A stretch of 64,000 bases of DNA, from contig BTPG01000004.1 of NCBI GenBank assembly GCA_036245525.1, positions 13,983,843-14,047,842 of the forward strand, written 5' to 3'. This stretch comes from Semisulcospira habei (taxonomy: Eukaryota > Mollusca > Gastropoda > Semisulcospiridae). Each line of letters starts with the position of its first letter. Positions within the stretch are counted from its first letter, which is position 1. The notes beneath the pieces were generated by a model, which was not told where the DNA came from, made no database searches, and saw only the letters and a list, made by a program, of their open reading frames with translations. The position numbers and the translations under genes are program-made. Shown piece after piece: positions 1-11,109 of this stretch.

Positions 1-2552
1 ATGTATACAATGGCTACAGGTATAACACTGGATTTTACCAATGACGCATCATCCCATTTCAGGACCCACTGAGATCGCAAGGTAAATCTATCTGACATTT
101 TGAGTAGTGCATAGCGTAGTGGCTGTATACGATGATCGCTGGCCTGAACCATAATTTTCGCAAAAGTACGTTGCATGAGTTAGAACAGTTGAAAGACGTG
201 TCATTTGCAACCGATTTACGTTGTCTTCACGGTAAACTGGGCGCCGGTTGCCTGTCTTCTAGTCCGTTGCATGCATTGCTCATCTTCATTTTCCTAAGCA
301 TGTCTAGTGTCTACAGAAAGCTTATTTTCTTAGCTTTTAAGTGTATGTCTTAAATACAAGATACGTTCAGTACAGCTTAAACAACACGCCGTAAATGACT
401 GGTACCATTAAAATGTATCCCGCGTGGCACACTGTCAGTGCTGAGCGTGTACACAGAGAGCGTGCTCGCGTAAAACAGTGACAAGAATAGCGTGACTATA
501 GTTGCACAGCCGTAACAGATTGCGCTCAGCTCTGTCAATGCAATGAAAAGCAGAAAGATCGTCTACATAATCAACACACAGTTTAAAGTGTTATAAATGA
601 TGCCAAATACTAAACTCCGTGCCCAGCTCTGTTTAAGCGAGGCTATGTATACAATGGCTACAGGTATAACACTGGATTTTACCAATGACGCATCATCCCA
701 TTTCAGGACCCACTGAGATCGCAAGGTAAATCTATCTGACATTTTGAGTAGTGCATAGCGTAGTGGCTGTATACGATGATCGCTGGCCTGAACCATAATT
801 TTCGCAAAAGTACTTTGCATGAGTTAGAACAGTTGAAAGACGTTTCATTTGCAACCGATTTACGTTGTCTTCACAGTAAACTGGGCGCCGGTTGCCTGTC
901 TTCTAGTCCGTTGCATGCATTGCTCATCTTCATTTTCCTAAGCATGTCTAGTGTCTACAGAAAGCTTGTTTTCTTAGCTTTTAAGTGTATGTCTTAAATA
1001 CAAGATACGTTCAGTACAGCTTAAACAACACGCCGTAAATGACCGGTACCATTAAAATGTATCCCGCGTGGCACACTGTCAGTCCTGAGCGTGTACACAG
1101 AGAGCGTGCTCGCGTAAAACAGTGACAAGAATAGCGTGACTATAGTTGCACAGCCGTAACAGATTGCGCTCAGCTCTGTCAATGCCATGAAAAGCAGAAA
1201 TATCGTCTACATAATCAACACACAGTTTAAAGTGTTATAAATGATGCCAAATACTAAACTCCGTGCCCAGCTCTGTTTAAGCGAGGCTATGTATACAATG
1301 GCTACAGGTATAACACTGGATTTTACCAATGACGCATCATCCCATTTCAGGACCCACTGAGATCGCAAGGTAAATCTATCTGACATTTTGAGTAGTGCAT
1401 AGCGTAGTGGCTGTATACGATGATCGCTGGCCTGAACCATAATTTTCGCAAAAGTACTTTGCATGAGTTAGAACAGTTGAAAGACGTTTCATTTGCAACC
1501 GATTTACGTTGTCTTCACGGTAAACTGGGCGCCGGTTGCCTGTCTTCTAGTCCGTTGCATGCATTGCTCATCTTCATTTTCCTAAGCATGTCTAGTGTCT
1601 ACAGAAAGCTTATTTTCTTAGCTTTTAAGTGTATGTCTTAAATACAAGATACGTTCAGTACAGCTTAAACAACACGCCGTAAATGACCGGTACCATTAAA
1701 ATGTATCCCGCGTGGCACACTGTCAGTGCTGAGCGTGTACACAGAGAGCGTGCTCGCGTAAAACAGTGACAAGAATAGCGTGACTATAGTTGCACAGTGT
1801 AACAGATTGCGCTCAGCTCTGTCAATGCCATGAAAAGCAGAAAGATCGTCTACATAATCAACACACATTTTAAAGTGTTATAAATGATGCCAAATACTAA
1901 ACTCCGTGCCCAGCTCTGTTTAATATTGGACTGAATGTCACGCATCGAAAGCGAGGCTATCTATACAATGGCTACAGGTATAACACTGGATTTTACCAAT
2001 GACGCATCATCCCATTTCAGGACCCACTGAGATCGCAAGGTAAATCTATCTGACATTTTGAGTAGTGCATAGCGTAGTGGCTGTATACGATGATCGCTGG
2101 CCTGAACCATACTTTTCGCAAAAGTACTTTGCATGAGTTAGAACAGTTGAAAGACGTGTCATTTGCAACCGATTTACGTTGTCTTCACGGTAAACTGGGC
2201 GCCGGTTGCCTGTCTTCTAGCCCGTTGCATGCATTGCTCATCTTCATTTTCCTAAGCATGTCTAGTGTCTACAGAAAGCTTATTTTCTTAGCTTTTAAGT
2301 GTATGTCTTAAATACAAGATACGTTCAGTACAGCTTAAACAACACGCCGTAAATGACTGGTACCATTAAAATGTATCCCGCGTGGCACACTGTCAGTGCT
2401 GAGCGTGTACACAGAGAGCGTGCTCGCGTAAAACAGTGACAAGAATAGTGCGACTATAGTTGCACAGCCGTAACAGATTGCGCTCAGCTCTGTCAATGCC
2501 ATGAAAAGCAGAAAGATCGTCTACATAATCAACACACAGTTTAAAGTGTTAT
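1..2552. repeat. 644-bp satellite, four tandem copies
   Basis: Four head-to-tail copies of a unit starting near 1, 645, 1289 and 1959. The first three are spaced exactly 644 bp. The fourth is offset by 26 bp because of a short insertion at about 1921-1953. Copies differ by only a few scattered substitutions, so the array is young or homogenised. Every copy carries a 73-codon open frame on + and most carry an 85-codon frame on -, but neither resembles a known protein and their conservation is explained by the DNA repeat. The array starts at or before the window edge and ends abruptly at 2552. Confidence 0.95.
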
Positions 2553-3395
2553 AGTCCGTCTTTCCTTTGCCTTTTGCTCGCTCTGCACGGCAACTCCTGC
2601 ACAAACTACTCAATCGTTCCATGTGGTTTGAATAGGTGTAACCGGACTCAGTGACTGGGTGTAGACGACTTAAATAGTTTATCAGATAGACAAAAACTGC
2701 CCATCTGATACAGTACTCAAGTGCCTACAGAGTTTAAGTCCGAATTTCTTTTGTGGTCTAGGGAAGGACTGGAGATTGCTGTGGAGAATAGACTCTAAGT
2801 CTACTCTGGTCCCGCATGCGCACAAAATCTGTCAGTGTTTACTCTTGCCTCGCGTTGTGTTCAAAAAGCCAAAGTTGCTTGCGCAATGGACCGACCACAG
2901 TATCCAGAAAAACCCTATTTTGACTGGACTTGTTGTTATCGTTCCTACTGAGCTGCTAGTAACGTGCGCTCGCACAATCAGTCACACCATCATACATGCA
3001 CGGACGTACACACACACAAACTTCTCGCACGTACACACGCACAGTCTCAGTCTCGCTCTCACTCTAGCCGCTGAGCATCATAAAATAGAAGTAAAGTTCC
3101 AAGATTTATTTGTACCAGAAAAGCATTCATAATAAAACAAACAACATAATCAAAATTAGTCAAACCAGTGCAAGTGCTAATAACCTTAAACACCTTAGGC
3201 CTAACACCTATACCTTCCGACACGATACCTAGCAAACCTATCTCCTATGCCTGACACCTACAACGATGAATACGATTCCTAGCGAACCTAGCTCCTAGGC
3301 CTAACACCTATACGCACTTACCAATAAAACCTACGCGTCATCCTAACACAGCCTAAGCCCTATTTAGGTGAATTAGAACTGAACTAAAACTGAAC
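2553..3395. other. no gene recognised; degenerate short repeats
   Basis: Unique-looking sequence between the satellite and the integrase scrap. A 118-codon frame at 2776-3132 is low-complexity (CA/CT-rich in its second half) and matches nothing I know. At about 3171-3345 there are degenerate CCTA/ACACCTAT-type repeats. No splice or promoter signal stands out. Confidence 0.5.
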
Positions 3396-3529
3396 TGAAT
3401 GGTGGACAGAAGCTCTATATATATACCATCCAACAGATGCTCTCAGCATATGTAAACGAGAACCGTGATGATTGGAGCGATCACCTCGACCTGATCATGA
3501 TGGCATATAGAGCTTCTGTCCACCATTCA
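3396..3529. repeat. 25-bp perfect inverted repeat around integrase scrap
   Basis: Positions 3396-3420 are the exact reverse complement of 3505-3529, with 84 bp between the arms. The right arm lies inside the integrase reading frame, so the left arm is an inverted copy of coding sequence just upstream. Template switching during retrotransposition or repair would produce this. Confidence 0.9.
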
Positions 3530-3718
3530 ACCGGGTGTACGCCCAATTTAATTGTTTTTGGTAGAGAAGTCAATCTCCCATTGACAGTCGAACTTGGTGT
3601 GTTCCCTAGTAGAGATGCGTCTGAATGTCCCATAGAGTACGTACAATGGGTTCAAAACACGCTGGAACGAGTCTTTCGTTTTGTACAAGAGAATTCAGAG
3701 GCTAGTGTCCAGCGTTGA
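3437..3718 (+). pseudogene. Ty3/gypsy integrase fragment
   Basis: About 93 codons match the end of a gypsy-type integrase core. LSAYVNENRDDW is followed by MAYRASVHHSTGCTPNLIVFGREV, the stretch that follows the catalytic Glu in metazoan gypsy integrases. The catalytic Asp residues, reverse transcriptase and LTRs are absent. The fragment stops at 3718, just before the splice acceptor of the THAP exon, so it probably lies in that gene's upstream intron. Its sequence differs from the integrase of the large gypsy element at 26.6-41.7 kb, so it comes from another family. Confidence 0.8.
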
Positions 3719-3763
3719 ACTTTGAGTGGTAGTATTTATAACTATGAAATTTTTCTTCCCCAG

Positions 3764-3948
3764 ATCACACAGCACACAGTTGTGTGTTGTCTCCATTTTC
3801 TTCCAGTTCCAACTGATTATGTGTGGACACTGCTTAAAAGAAAGTTAAAACCTGATGCCGTTCCAAGCGTGTTTACCTGGAAACAGACTCAAACCCGAAA
3901 ACCACCAGTGAAGCATCCAGTTCTGTCGCCGCTAAAACGTGCCAATAA
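3764..3948 (+). CDS. THAP-domain exon (C-terminal half of the zinc finger)
   Basis: The open frame contains VVCCLHF and, 20 residues on, LKPDAVPSVF. These are the second half of a THAP (C2-CH) DNA-binding zinc finger: the third Cys and His ligands and the closing AVPSVF box. A strong splice acceptor (pyrimidine tract then CAG at 3761-3763) precedes it and a GTAAGT donor follows at 3949. The first half of the finger (CxxC and the conserved Trp) should sit on an upstream exon that I could not find here. THAP proteins are nuclear DNA-binding factors or P-element-type transposases; this piece cannot tell which. The phase at the donor fits the exon at 4597. Confidence 0.65.
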
Positions 3949-4596
3949 GTAAGTACATGTTTCAGACTGACAGTTCACATTTCATGATTCAGTAGCGCAG
4001 TCTTCACATAAATACAGGAATATGTTGATGTCAGGAAACTGTGTGGTTTACAGTTAAAATGTCTTCCAATACTATTTTACTATCATAAGCTGCAGTCCAG
4101 GCAAAGTTGCTTTACTGGCATGGAGAGAAGGGGGTTGTGGGTATGCAGCACTAATGGTGCTACATCAGCTCAAAAACACATCTTTTCCAGTCATACCACT
4201 CTGTTTCGCCACATTCCAGTCTCTTAACTGTCTCACTGTAACAGTATGAAGATCCCCCTGCCCGTTCATATGGTCACGATGGCTGGTTTTTCGAGGATTG
4301 GATGTGTTCAGGTGCTGTCAATTTTGAATCTGTATTTTGTCATGTGTAGATTTTTTTGCTGCTGTCTGATGAGTTTTGTCCAGTTTGGTCATTTTGTCTC
4401 AGACTGTACAGGGCTTAAAAGCCTGCACTGCAGGTATTTTGCACTATATATTTCACGGCTGTTTGGCCCAGCGCTAGAAGTGGCCACTTGCAGCCCGTGC
4501 GCACGACTTGTGACCCAGTTTCTCGGCTTGCCTGGAAAAAACTAAGTGGCCAGACTGAAACAGCCGTGATTTATTATTATGCACCCTTTTTTCCAG

Positions 4597-4729
4597 GAAG
4601 CTGAAGGCAAGACCAGATTTCGAGGATAACAGTGGATCCAGCAGCAGTGATGTACTTGAAGACCACAGCACTCGCCCAGTAGCAGCTGCATCTGCACCAC
4701 AGGATGAATGTTCAACCACTACCAGCTGA
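4597..4729 (+). CDS. second THAP-gene exon, Ser/Asp-rich tail
   Basis: The acceptor is a pyrimidine-rich run ending CAG at 4594-4596. Joined to the 3764-3948 exon the phase is correct (two bases plus one), giving about 43 further residues: an acidic, Ser-rich stretch (NSGSSSSDVLED), then an Ala/Thr-rich end and a stop at 4727. Such low-complexity linkers are usual after THAP fingers. The coiled-coil expected next is present but in another frame (4704-4871), so either this copy is frameshifted or a different acceptor is used. Exon boundaries are inferred from consensus only. Confidence 0.45.
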
Positions 4730-4871
4730 TCTTTGCGTGCTTCCTGCGGAGAAAGATTTGAGCCTCCTAAATGACTGCATCACGGAGCTACAGCAGCAGC
4801 TTCTTGCAGCCCAGGCCCAGGTGACGCGACTACAGTTGGAGCGGTTTGGGGATCAGTCGATTTTCCAGTGA
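4704..4871 (+). pseudogene. coiled-coil segment of THAP/transposase-like protein, shifted frame
   Basis: A 55-codon frame overlapping the end of the previous exon encodes a Gln/Leu heptad stretch (ELQQQLLAAQAQVTRLQLER) and then FGDQSIFQ. In THAP-containing DDE-type proteins of invertebrates a coiled coil ending in ERFG precedes the transposase domain, which is absent here. The shift relative to the upstream exon and the stop at 4869 suggest a decayed gene. The family link is from memory of the motif. Confidence 0.35.
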
Positions 4872-5440
4872 TGACTACCTATTTGATACACAACTTTTAA
4901 AGTACTCTTTGACTACATTGAGACAAGTGCAGCAAGTATGAGGCAGCCATATTATAAATATGTTACAGAGGATGTAGCAGTGACGAACAGATCAAGGGTC
5001 ATGCCACTGGCTGATGAACTGTTTATGTTTCTGGTTTCACAAGTCCTGCGTGTAAACAAGCAACAACTGTGATAATGGACATAATACTGCCATGGTGTAG
5101 CTTCTGTCACCTGCTTGGTGTTAAATCATTATAACTACTATATTTTATGAATATTTGTTAAGCAGCTGGGTGCTAAAGAGTAAATGAAGTTGTCTTTTGT
5201 TTTTTGGCATGTTGGTATCTTGCACTGAAAAGCCTCTGCTCTTGTCTTACTTTTTCAGCACTAACCTGAAACTTTAGTCAGTATACAGAATTTGGAATGG
5301 AAGTCAGATTGTGTATACCAGGTTAAATTTGCTTTTTGGTTTTTGAAACAGTTACTAAGAATCCGCACTTTACGGTGACACAAATTAAAATTTGTTATAC
5401 ATTTATCATAGTTTTCCAAATTCTGCTCATGTGTTGGTGC
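4872..5440. other. no gene recognised
   Basis: AT-rich non-coding sequence between the THAP remnant and the 1,315-bp tandem array. Frames are short and unconvincing. It could be intron or 3' untranslated sequence. Confidence 0.5.
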
Positions 5441-8400
5441 ATGTGTAACAGAGTGAACCCGATGTTCCTCTGTGTACATAGGCCGATAGCACTTATGACC
5501 ATTGCTTCTCGGATTTCACTCGTGTCGACTGCTAGCTATGACGTGCGCCGCTCGCGGTGCCCTGCCAAACGCAGCGTTAAGTGTTGTGTACGCGATGGTT
5601 TTGGTATTTAAACAGCGAGGTCACTGTATTGTTAAGGCCGATGGGAAAATGTAACAGAGTGAACCAGATGTTCATCTGTGTACATAGGCCGATAGCACTT
5701 ATGACCATTGCTTCTCGGATTTCACTCGTGTCGACTGCTAGCTATGACGTGCGCCGCTCGCGGTGCCCTGCCAAACGCAGCGTTAAGTGTTGTGTACGCG
5801 ATAGCTCAGTGTACGTGTTGTATTGTATATCAGTTTTGACCGTGTATTGTAACCAAAATACAACACCATTGCTTAGTATTTAACATGGTTAGATTTGGCC
5901 CAGGTAATAGTTTTTGTAATGCATATGTCTTTCGGTTAACTATAACCTATCAGAGTGATATTTACGATTTAGCAGCCTTTTTGATTTTCTGTGGCACTCT
6001 GCACCGACGCGTGGACTTTGTACTGACGCGGAGACGGCAGCTTGCCTCTATAAGTACAGCTGCTCGCGTGGCAGACTTTTTTTTTTTACCAAACGTGCAA
6101 GACTCACAGTATCAGTACTTGTGACACTGCATGCCGTGCTAAGCCCAAGAGTGTCAGACCAAACAAGGTGCACGCTGCAACGCCTACACCTCTGCGTCGG
6201 TCTGCACGCTTGCGGCAGAAACCATTAAAACTTTTAGTAACCTTGACAGCTTGAGTGTGACCAGTGGGCCTTTAAAGGTATGCCTCTGCAACTTTAAATG
6301 CCCACAAGACATTCAAGCTTCAGTATTCCTCCAAGTGCATCGGATGCTTTAATAGTGTTAGGAAAATAGGACAAATTAATATTGAGTAAATTGTTTTGGG
6401 CTTATTGTTTTTTATTTAAAGAGACTGTCTTAGGTGAAGGATTGCTTAAGGTGATAGGTTAATTTAAAATTATTGGATTTTTAGTCAGTACAGTGCATCA
6501 GATTTTGATTTGTCATGGATTGGACTCCAAGGCACCGGTACTGTGTTTTCGAGTAGTACAATGCTTTGAATTTTGATGTCTTAGATGAATATTGGAAATC
6601 AAGGCATCTGTACATCTGTGTCTTTCTAGTACACAACAGCTGTGCAGTTGATTTCATTTTCAAACTTTGTCTGCTGCATAGGTATTTTTCCAAATGATAA
6701 TATCCTATGTCAGTTTTCTGCTATGCATAACTTAGTTTGAAAATGACTGTGTGAGTCCAAGTCTACAGTATAATAGTGTAGACAAGAGAGCCTTGGTCAA
6801 TAGTGCTATATTTGTGGTTTACCATGTGGATGGTACTGTTTGATAAAGTGTTTTGATGTTACATCATCATTGGGCCCAATGTGTTCTTGTATTTGTGTTT
6901 TTGGATCGATGGTTTTGGTATTTAAACAGCGAGGTCACTGTATTGTTAAGGCCGATGGGAAAATGTAACAGAGTGAACCAGATGTTCCTCTGTGTACATA
7001 GGCCGATAGCACTTATGACCATTGCTTCTCGGATTTCACTCGTGTCGACTGCTAGCTATGACGTGCGCCGCTCGCGGTGCCCTGCCAAACGCAGCGTTAA
7101 GTGTTGTGTACGAGATAGCTCAGTGTACGTGTTGTATTGTATATCAGTTTTGACCCTGTATTGTAACCAAAATACAACACCATTGCTTAGTATTTAACAT
7201 GGTTAGATTTGGCCCAGGTAATAGTTTTTGTAATGCATATGTCTTTCGGTTAACTATAACCTATCAGAGTGATATTTGCGATTTAGCAGCCTTTTTGATT
7301 TTCTGTGGCACTCTGCACCGACGCGTGGACTTTGTACTGACGCGGAGACGGCAGCTTGCCTCTATAAGTACAGCTGCTCGCGTGGCAGACTTTTTTTTTT
7401 TACCAAACGTGCAAGACTCACAGTACCAGTACTTGTGACACTGCATGCCGTGCTAAGCCCAAGAGTGTCAGACCAAACAAGGTGCACGCTGCAACGCCTA
7501 CACCTCTGCGTCGGTCTGCACGCTTGCGGCAGAAACCATTAAAACTTTTAGTAACCTTGACAGCTTGAGTGTGACCAGTGGGCCTTTAAAGGTATGCCTC
7601 TGCAACTTTAAATGCCCACAAGACATTCAAGCTTCAGTATTCCTCCAAGTGCATCGGATGCTTTAATAGTGTTAGGAAAATAGGACAAATTAATATTGAG
7701 TAAATTGTTTTGGGCTTATTGTTTTTTATTTAAAGAGACTGTCTTAGGTGAAGGATTGCTTAAGGTGATAGGTTAATTTAAAATTATTGGATTTTTAGTC
7801 AGTACAGTGCATCAGATTTTGATTTGTCATGGATTGGAATCCAAGGCACCGGTACTGTGTTTTCGAGTAGTACAATGCTTTGAATTTTGATGTCTTAGAT
7901 GAATATTGGAAATCAAGGCATCTGTACATCTGTGTCTTTCTAGTAGACAACAGCTGTGCAGTTGATTTCATTTTCAAACTTTGTCTGCAGCATAGGTATT
8001 TTTCCAAATGATAATATCCTATGTCAGTTTTCTGCTATGCATAACTTAGTTTGAAAATGACTGTGTGAGTCCAAGTCTACAGTATAATAGTGTAGACAAG
8101 AGAGCCTTGGTCAATAGTGCTATATTTGTGGTTTACCATGTGGATGGTACTGTTTGATAAAGTGTTTTGATGTTACATCATCATTGGGCCCAATGTGTTC
8201 TTGTATTTGTGTTTTTGGATCGATGGTTTTGGTATTTAAACAGCGAGGTCACTGTATTGTTAAGGCCGATGGGAAAATGTAACAGAGTGAACCAGATGTT
8301 CCTCTGTGTACTTAGGCCGATAGCACTTATGACCATTGCTTCTCGGATTTCACTCGTGTCGACTGCTAGCTATGACGTGCGCCGCTCGCGGTGCCCTGCC

Positions 8401-11109
8401 AAACGCAGCGTTAAGTGTTGTGTACGCGATAGCTCAGTGTACGTGTTGTATTGTATATCAGTTTTAACCGTGTATTGTAACCAAAATACAACACCATTGC
8501 TTAGTATTTAACATGGTTAGATTTGGCCCAGGTAATAGTTTTTGTAATGCATATGTCTTTCGGTTAACTATAACCTATCAGAGTGATATTTGCGATTTAG
8601 CAGCCTTTTTGATTTTCTGTGGCACTCTGCACCGACGCGTGGACTTTGTACTGACGCGGAGAGGGCAGCTTGCCTCTATAAGTACAGCTGCTCGCGTGGC
8701 AGACTTTTTTTTTTTTACCAAACGTGCAAGACTCACAGTACCAGTACTTGTGACACTGCATGCCGTGCTAAGCCCAAGAGTGTCAGACCAAACAAGGTGC
8801 ACGCTGCAACGCCTACACCTCTGCGTCGGTCTGCACGCTTGCGGCAGAAACCATTAAAACTTTTAGTAACCTTGACAGCTTGAGTGTGACCAGTGGGCCT
8901 TTAAAGGTATGCCTCTGCAACTTTAAATGCCCACAAGACATTCAAGCTTCAGTATTCCTCCAAGTGCATCGGATGCTTTAATAGTGTTAGGAAAATAGGA
9001 CAAATTAATATTGAGTAAATTGTTTTGGGCTTATTGTTTTTTATTTAAAGAGACTGTCTTAGGTGAAGGATTGCTTAAGGTGATAGGTTAATTTAAAATT
9101 ATTGGATTTTTAGTCAGTACAGTGCATCAGATTTTGATTTGTCATGGATTGGAATCCAAGGCACCGGTACTGTCTTTTCGAGTAGTACAATGCTTTGAAT
9201 TTTGATGTCTTAGATGAATATTGGAAATCAAGGCATCTGTACATCTGTGTCTTTCTAGTACACAACAGCTGTGCAGTTGATTTCATTTTCAAACTTTGTC
9301 TGCTGCATAGGTATTTTTCCAAATGATAATATCCTATGTCAGTTTTCTGCTATGCATAACTTAGTTTGAAAATGACTGTGTGAGTCCAAGTCTACAGTAT
9401 AATAGTGTAGACAAGAGAGCCTTGGTCAATAGTGCTATATTTGTGGTTTACCATGTGGATGGTACTGTTTGATAAAGTGTTTTGATGTTACATCATCATT
9501 GGGCCCAATGTGTTCTTGTATTTGTGTTTTTGGATCGATGGTTTTGGTATTTAAACAGCGAGGTCACTGTATTGTTCAGGCCGATGGGAAAATGTAACAG
9601 AGTGAACCAGATGTTCCTCTGTGTACATAGGCCGATAGCACTTACGACCATTGCTTCTCGGATTTCACTCGTGTCGACTGCTAGCTATGACGTGCGCCGC
9701 TCGCGGTGCCCTGCCAAACGCAGCGTTAAGTGTTGTGTACGAGATAGCTCAGTGTACGTGTTGTATTGTATATCAGTTTTGACCGTGTATTGTAACCAAA
9801 ATACAACACCATTGCTTAGTATTTAACATGGTTAGATTTGGCCCAGGTAATAGTTTTTGTAATACATATGTCTTTCGGTTAACTATAACCTATCAGAGTG
9901 ATATTTGCGATTTAGCAGCCTTTTTGATTTTCTGTGGCACTCTGCACCGACGCGTGGACTTTGTACTGACGCGGAGACGGCAGCTTGCCTCTATAAGTAC
10001 AGCTGCTCGCGTGGCAGACTTTTTTTTTTTACCAAACGTGCAAGACTCACAGTACCAGTACTTGTGACACTGCATGCCGTGCTAAGCCCAAGAGTGTCAG
10101 ACCAAACAAGGTGCACGCTGCAACGCCTACACCTCTGCGTCGGTCTGCACGCTTGCGGCAGAAACCATTAAAACTTTTAGTAACCTTGACAGCTTGAGTG
10201 TGACCAGTGGGCCTTTAAAGGTATGCCTCTGCAACTTTAAATGCCCACAAGACATTCAAGCTTCAGTATTCCTTCAAGTGCATCGGATGCTTTAATAGTG
10301 TTAGGAAAATAGGACAAATTAATATTGAGTAAATTTGTTTTGGGCTTATTGTTTTTTATTTAAAGAGACTGTCTTAGGTGAAGGATTGCTTAAGGTGATA
10401 GGTTAATTTAAAATTATTGGATTTTTAGTCAGTACAGTGCATCAGATTTTGATTTGTCATGGATTGGAATCCAAGGCACCGGTACTGTGTTTTCGAGTAG
10501 TACAATGCTTTGAATTTTGATGTCTTAGATGAATATTGGAAATCAAGGCATCTGTACATCTGTGTCTTTCTAGTACACAACAGCTGTGCAGTTGATTTCA
10601 TTTTCAAACTTTGTCTGCTGCATAGGTATTTTTCCAAATGATAATATCCTATGTCAGTTTTCTGCTATGCATAACTTAGTTTGAAAATGACTGTGTGAGT
10701 CCAAGTCTACAGTATAATAGTGTAGACAAGAGAGCCTTGGTCAATAGTGCTATATTTGTGGTTTACCATGTGGATGGTACTGTTTGATAAAGTGTTTTGA
10801 TGTTACATCATCATTGGGCCCAATGTGTTCTTGTATTTGTGTTTTTGGATCGATGGTTTTGGTATTTAAACAGCGAGGTCACTGTATTGTTAAGGCCGAT
10901 GGGAAAATGTAACAGAGTGAACCAGATGTTCCTCTGTGTACATAGGCCGATAGCACTTATGACCATTGCTTCTCGGATTTCACTCGTATCGACTGCTAGC
11001 TATGACGTGCGCCGCTCGCGGTGCCCTGCCAAACGCAGCGTTAAGTGTTGTGTACGAGATAGCTCAGTGTACGTGTTGTATTGTATATCAGTTTTGACCG
11101 TGTATTGTT
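5441..11109. repeat. 1,315-bp tandem array, four full copies plus partial ends
   Basis: A 156-bp partial copy (5441-5596) is followed by units starting near 5596, 6909, 8223, 9538 and 10853. The last stops at 11109, after which the sequence changes and an AATAAA appears at about 11122. Spacing is 1,314-1,315 bp and copies differ by a few substitutions and by T-run length. The jump from the partial copy to the first full unit occurs at a CGAT shared by both sites. Several frames of 60-114 codons repeat in every copy. Most look like chance, but one on + (for example 6124-6255) ends in the basic stretch TPTPLRRSARLRQKPLKLL and is unchanged in all four copies. Confidence 0.95.

Noticed and set aside
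132..2311. 73-codon (+) and 85-codon (-) frames repeated in the satellite
   Set aside because: Their conservation follows from the DNA repeat; both strands are open over the same bases and neither resembles a protein family.
2776..3132. 118-codon frame
   Set aside because: Low complexity in its second half and no family signature.
3437..3952. Integrase and THAP as one fusion protein
   Set aside because: A stop at 3716-3718 and a strong splice acceptor at 3761-3763 separate them; the integrase scrap is more likely intronic.
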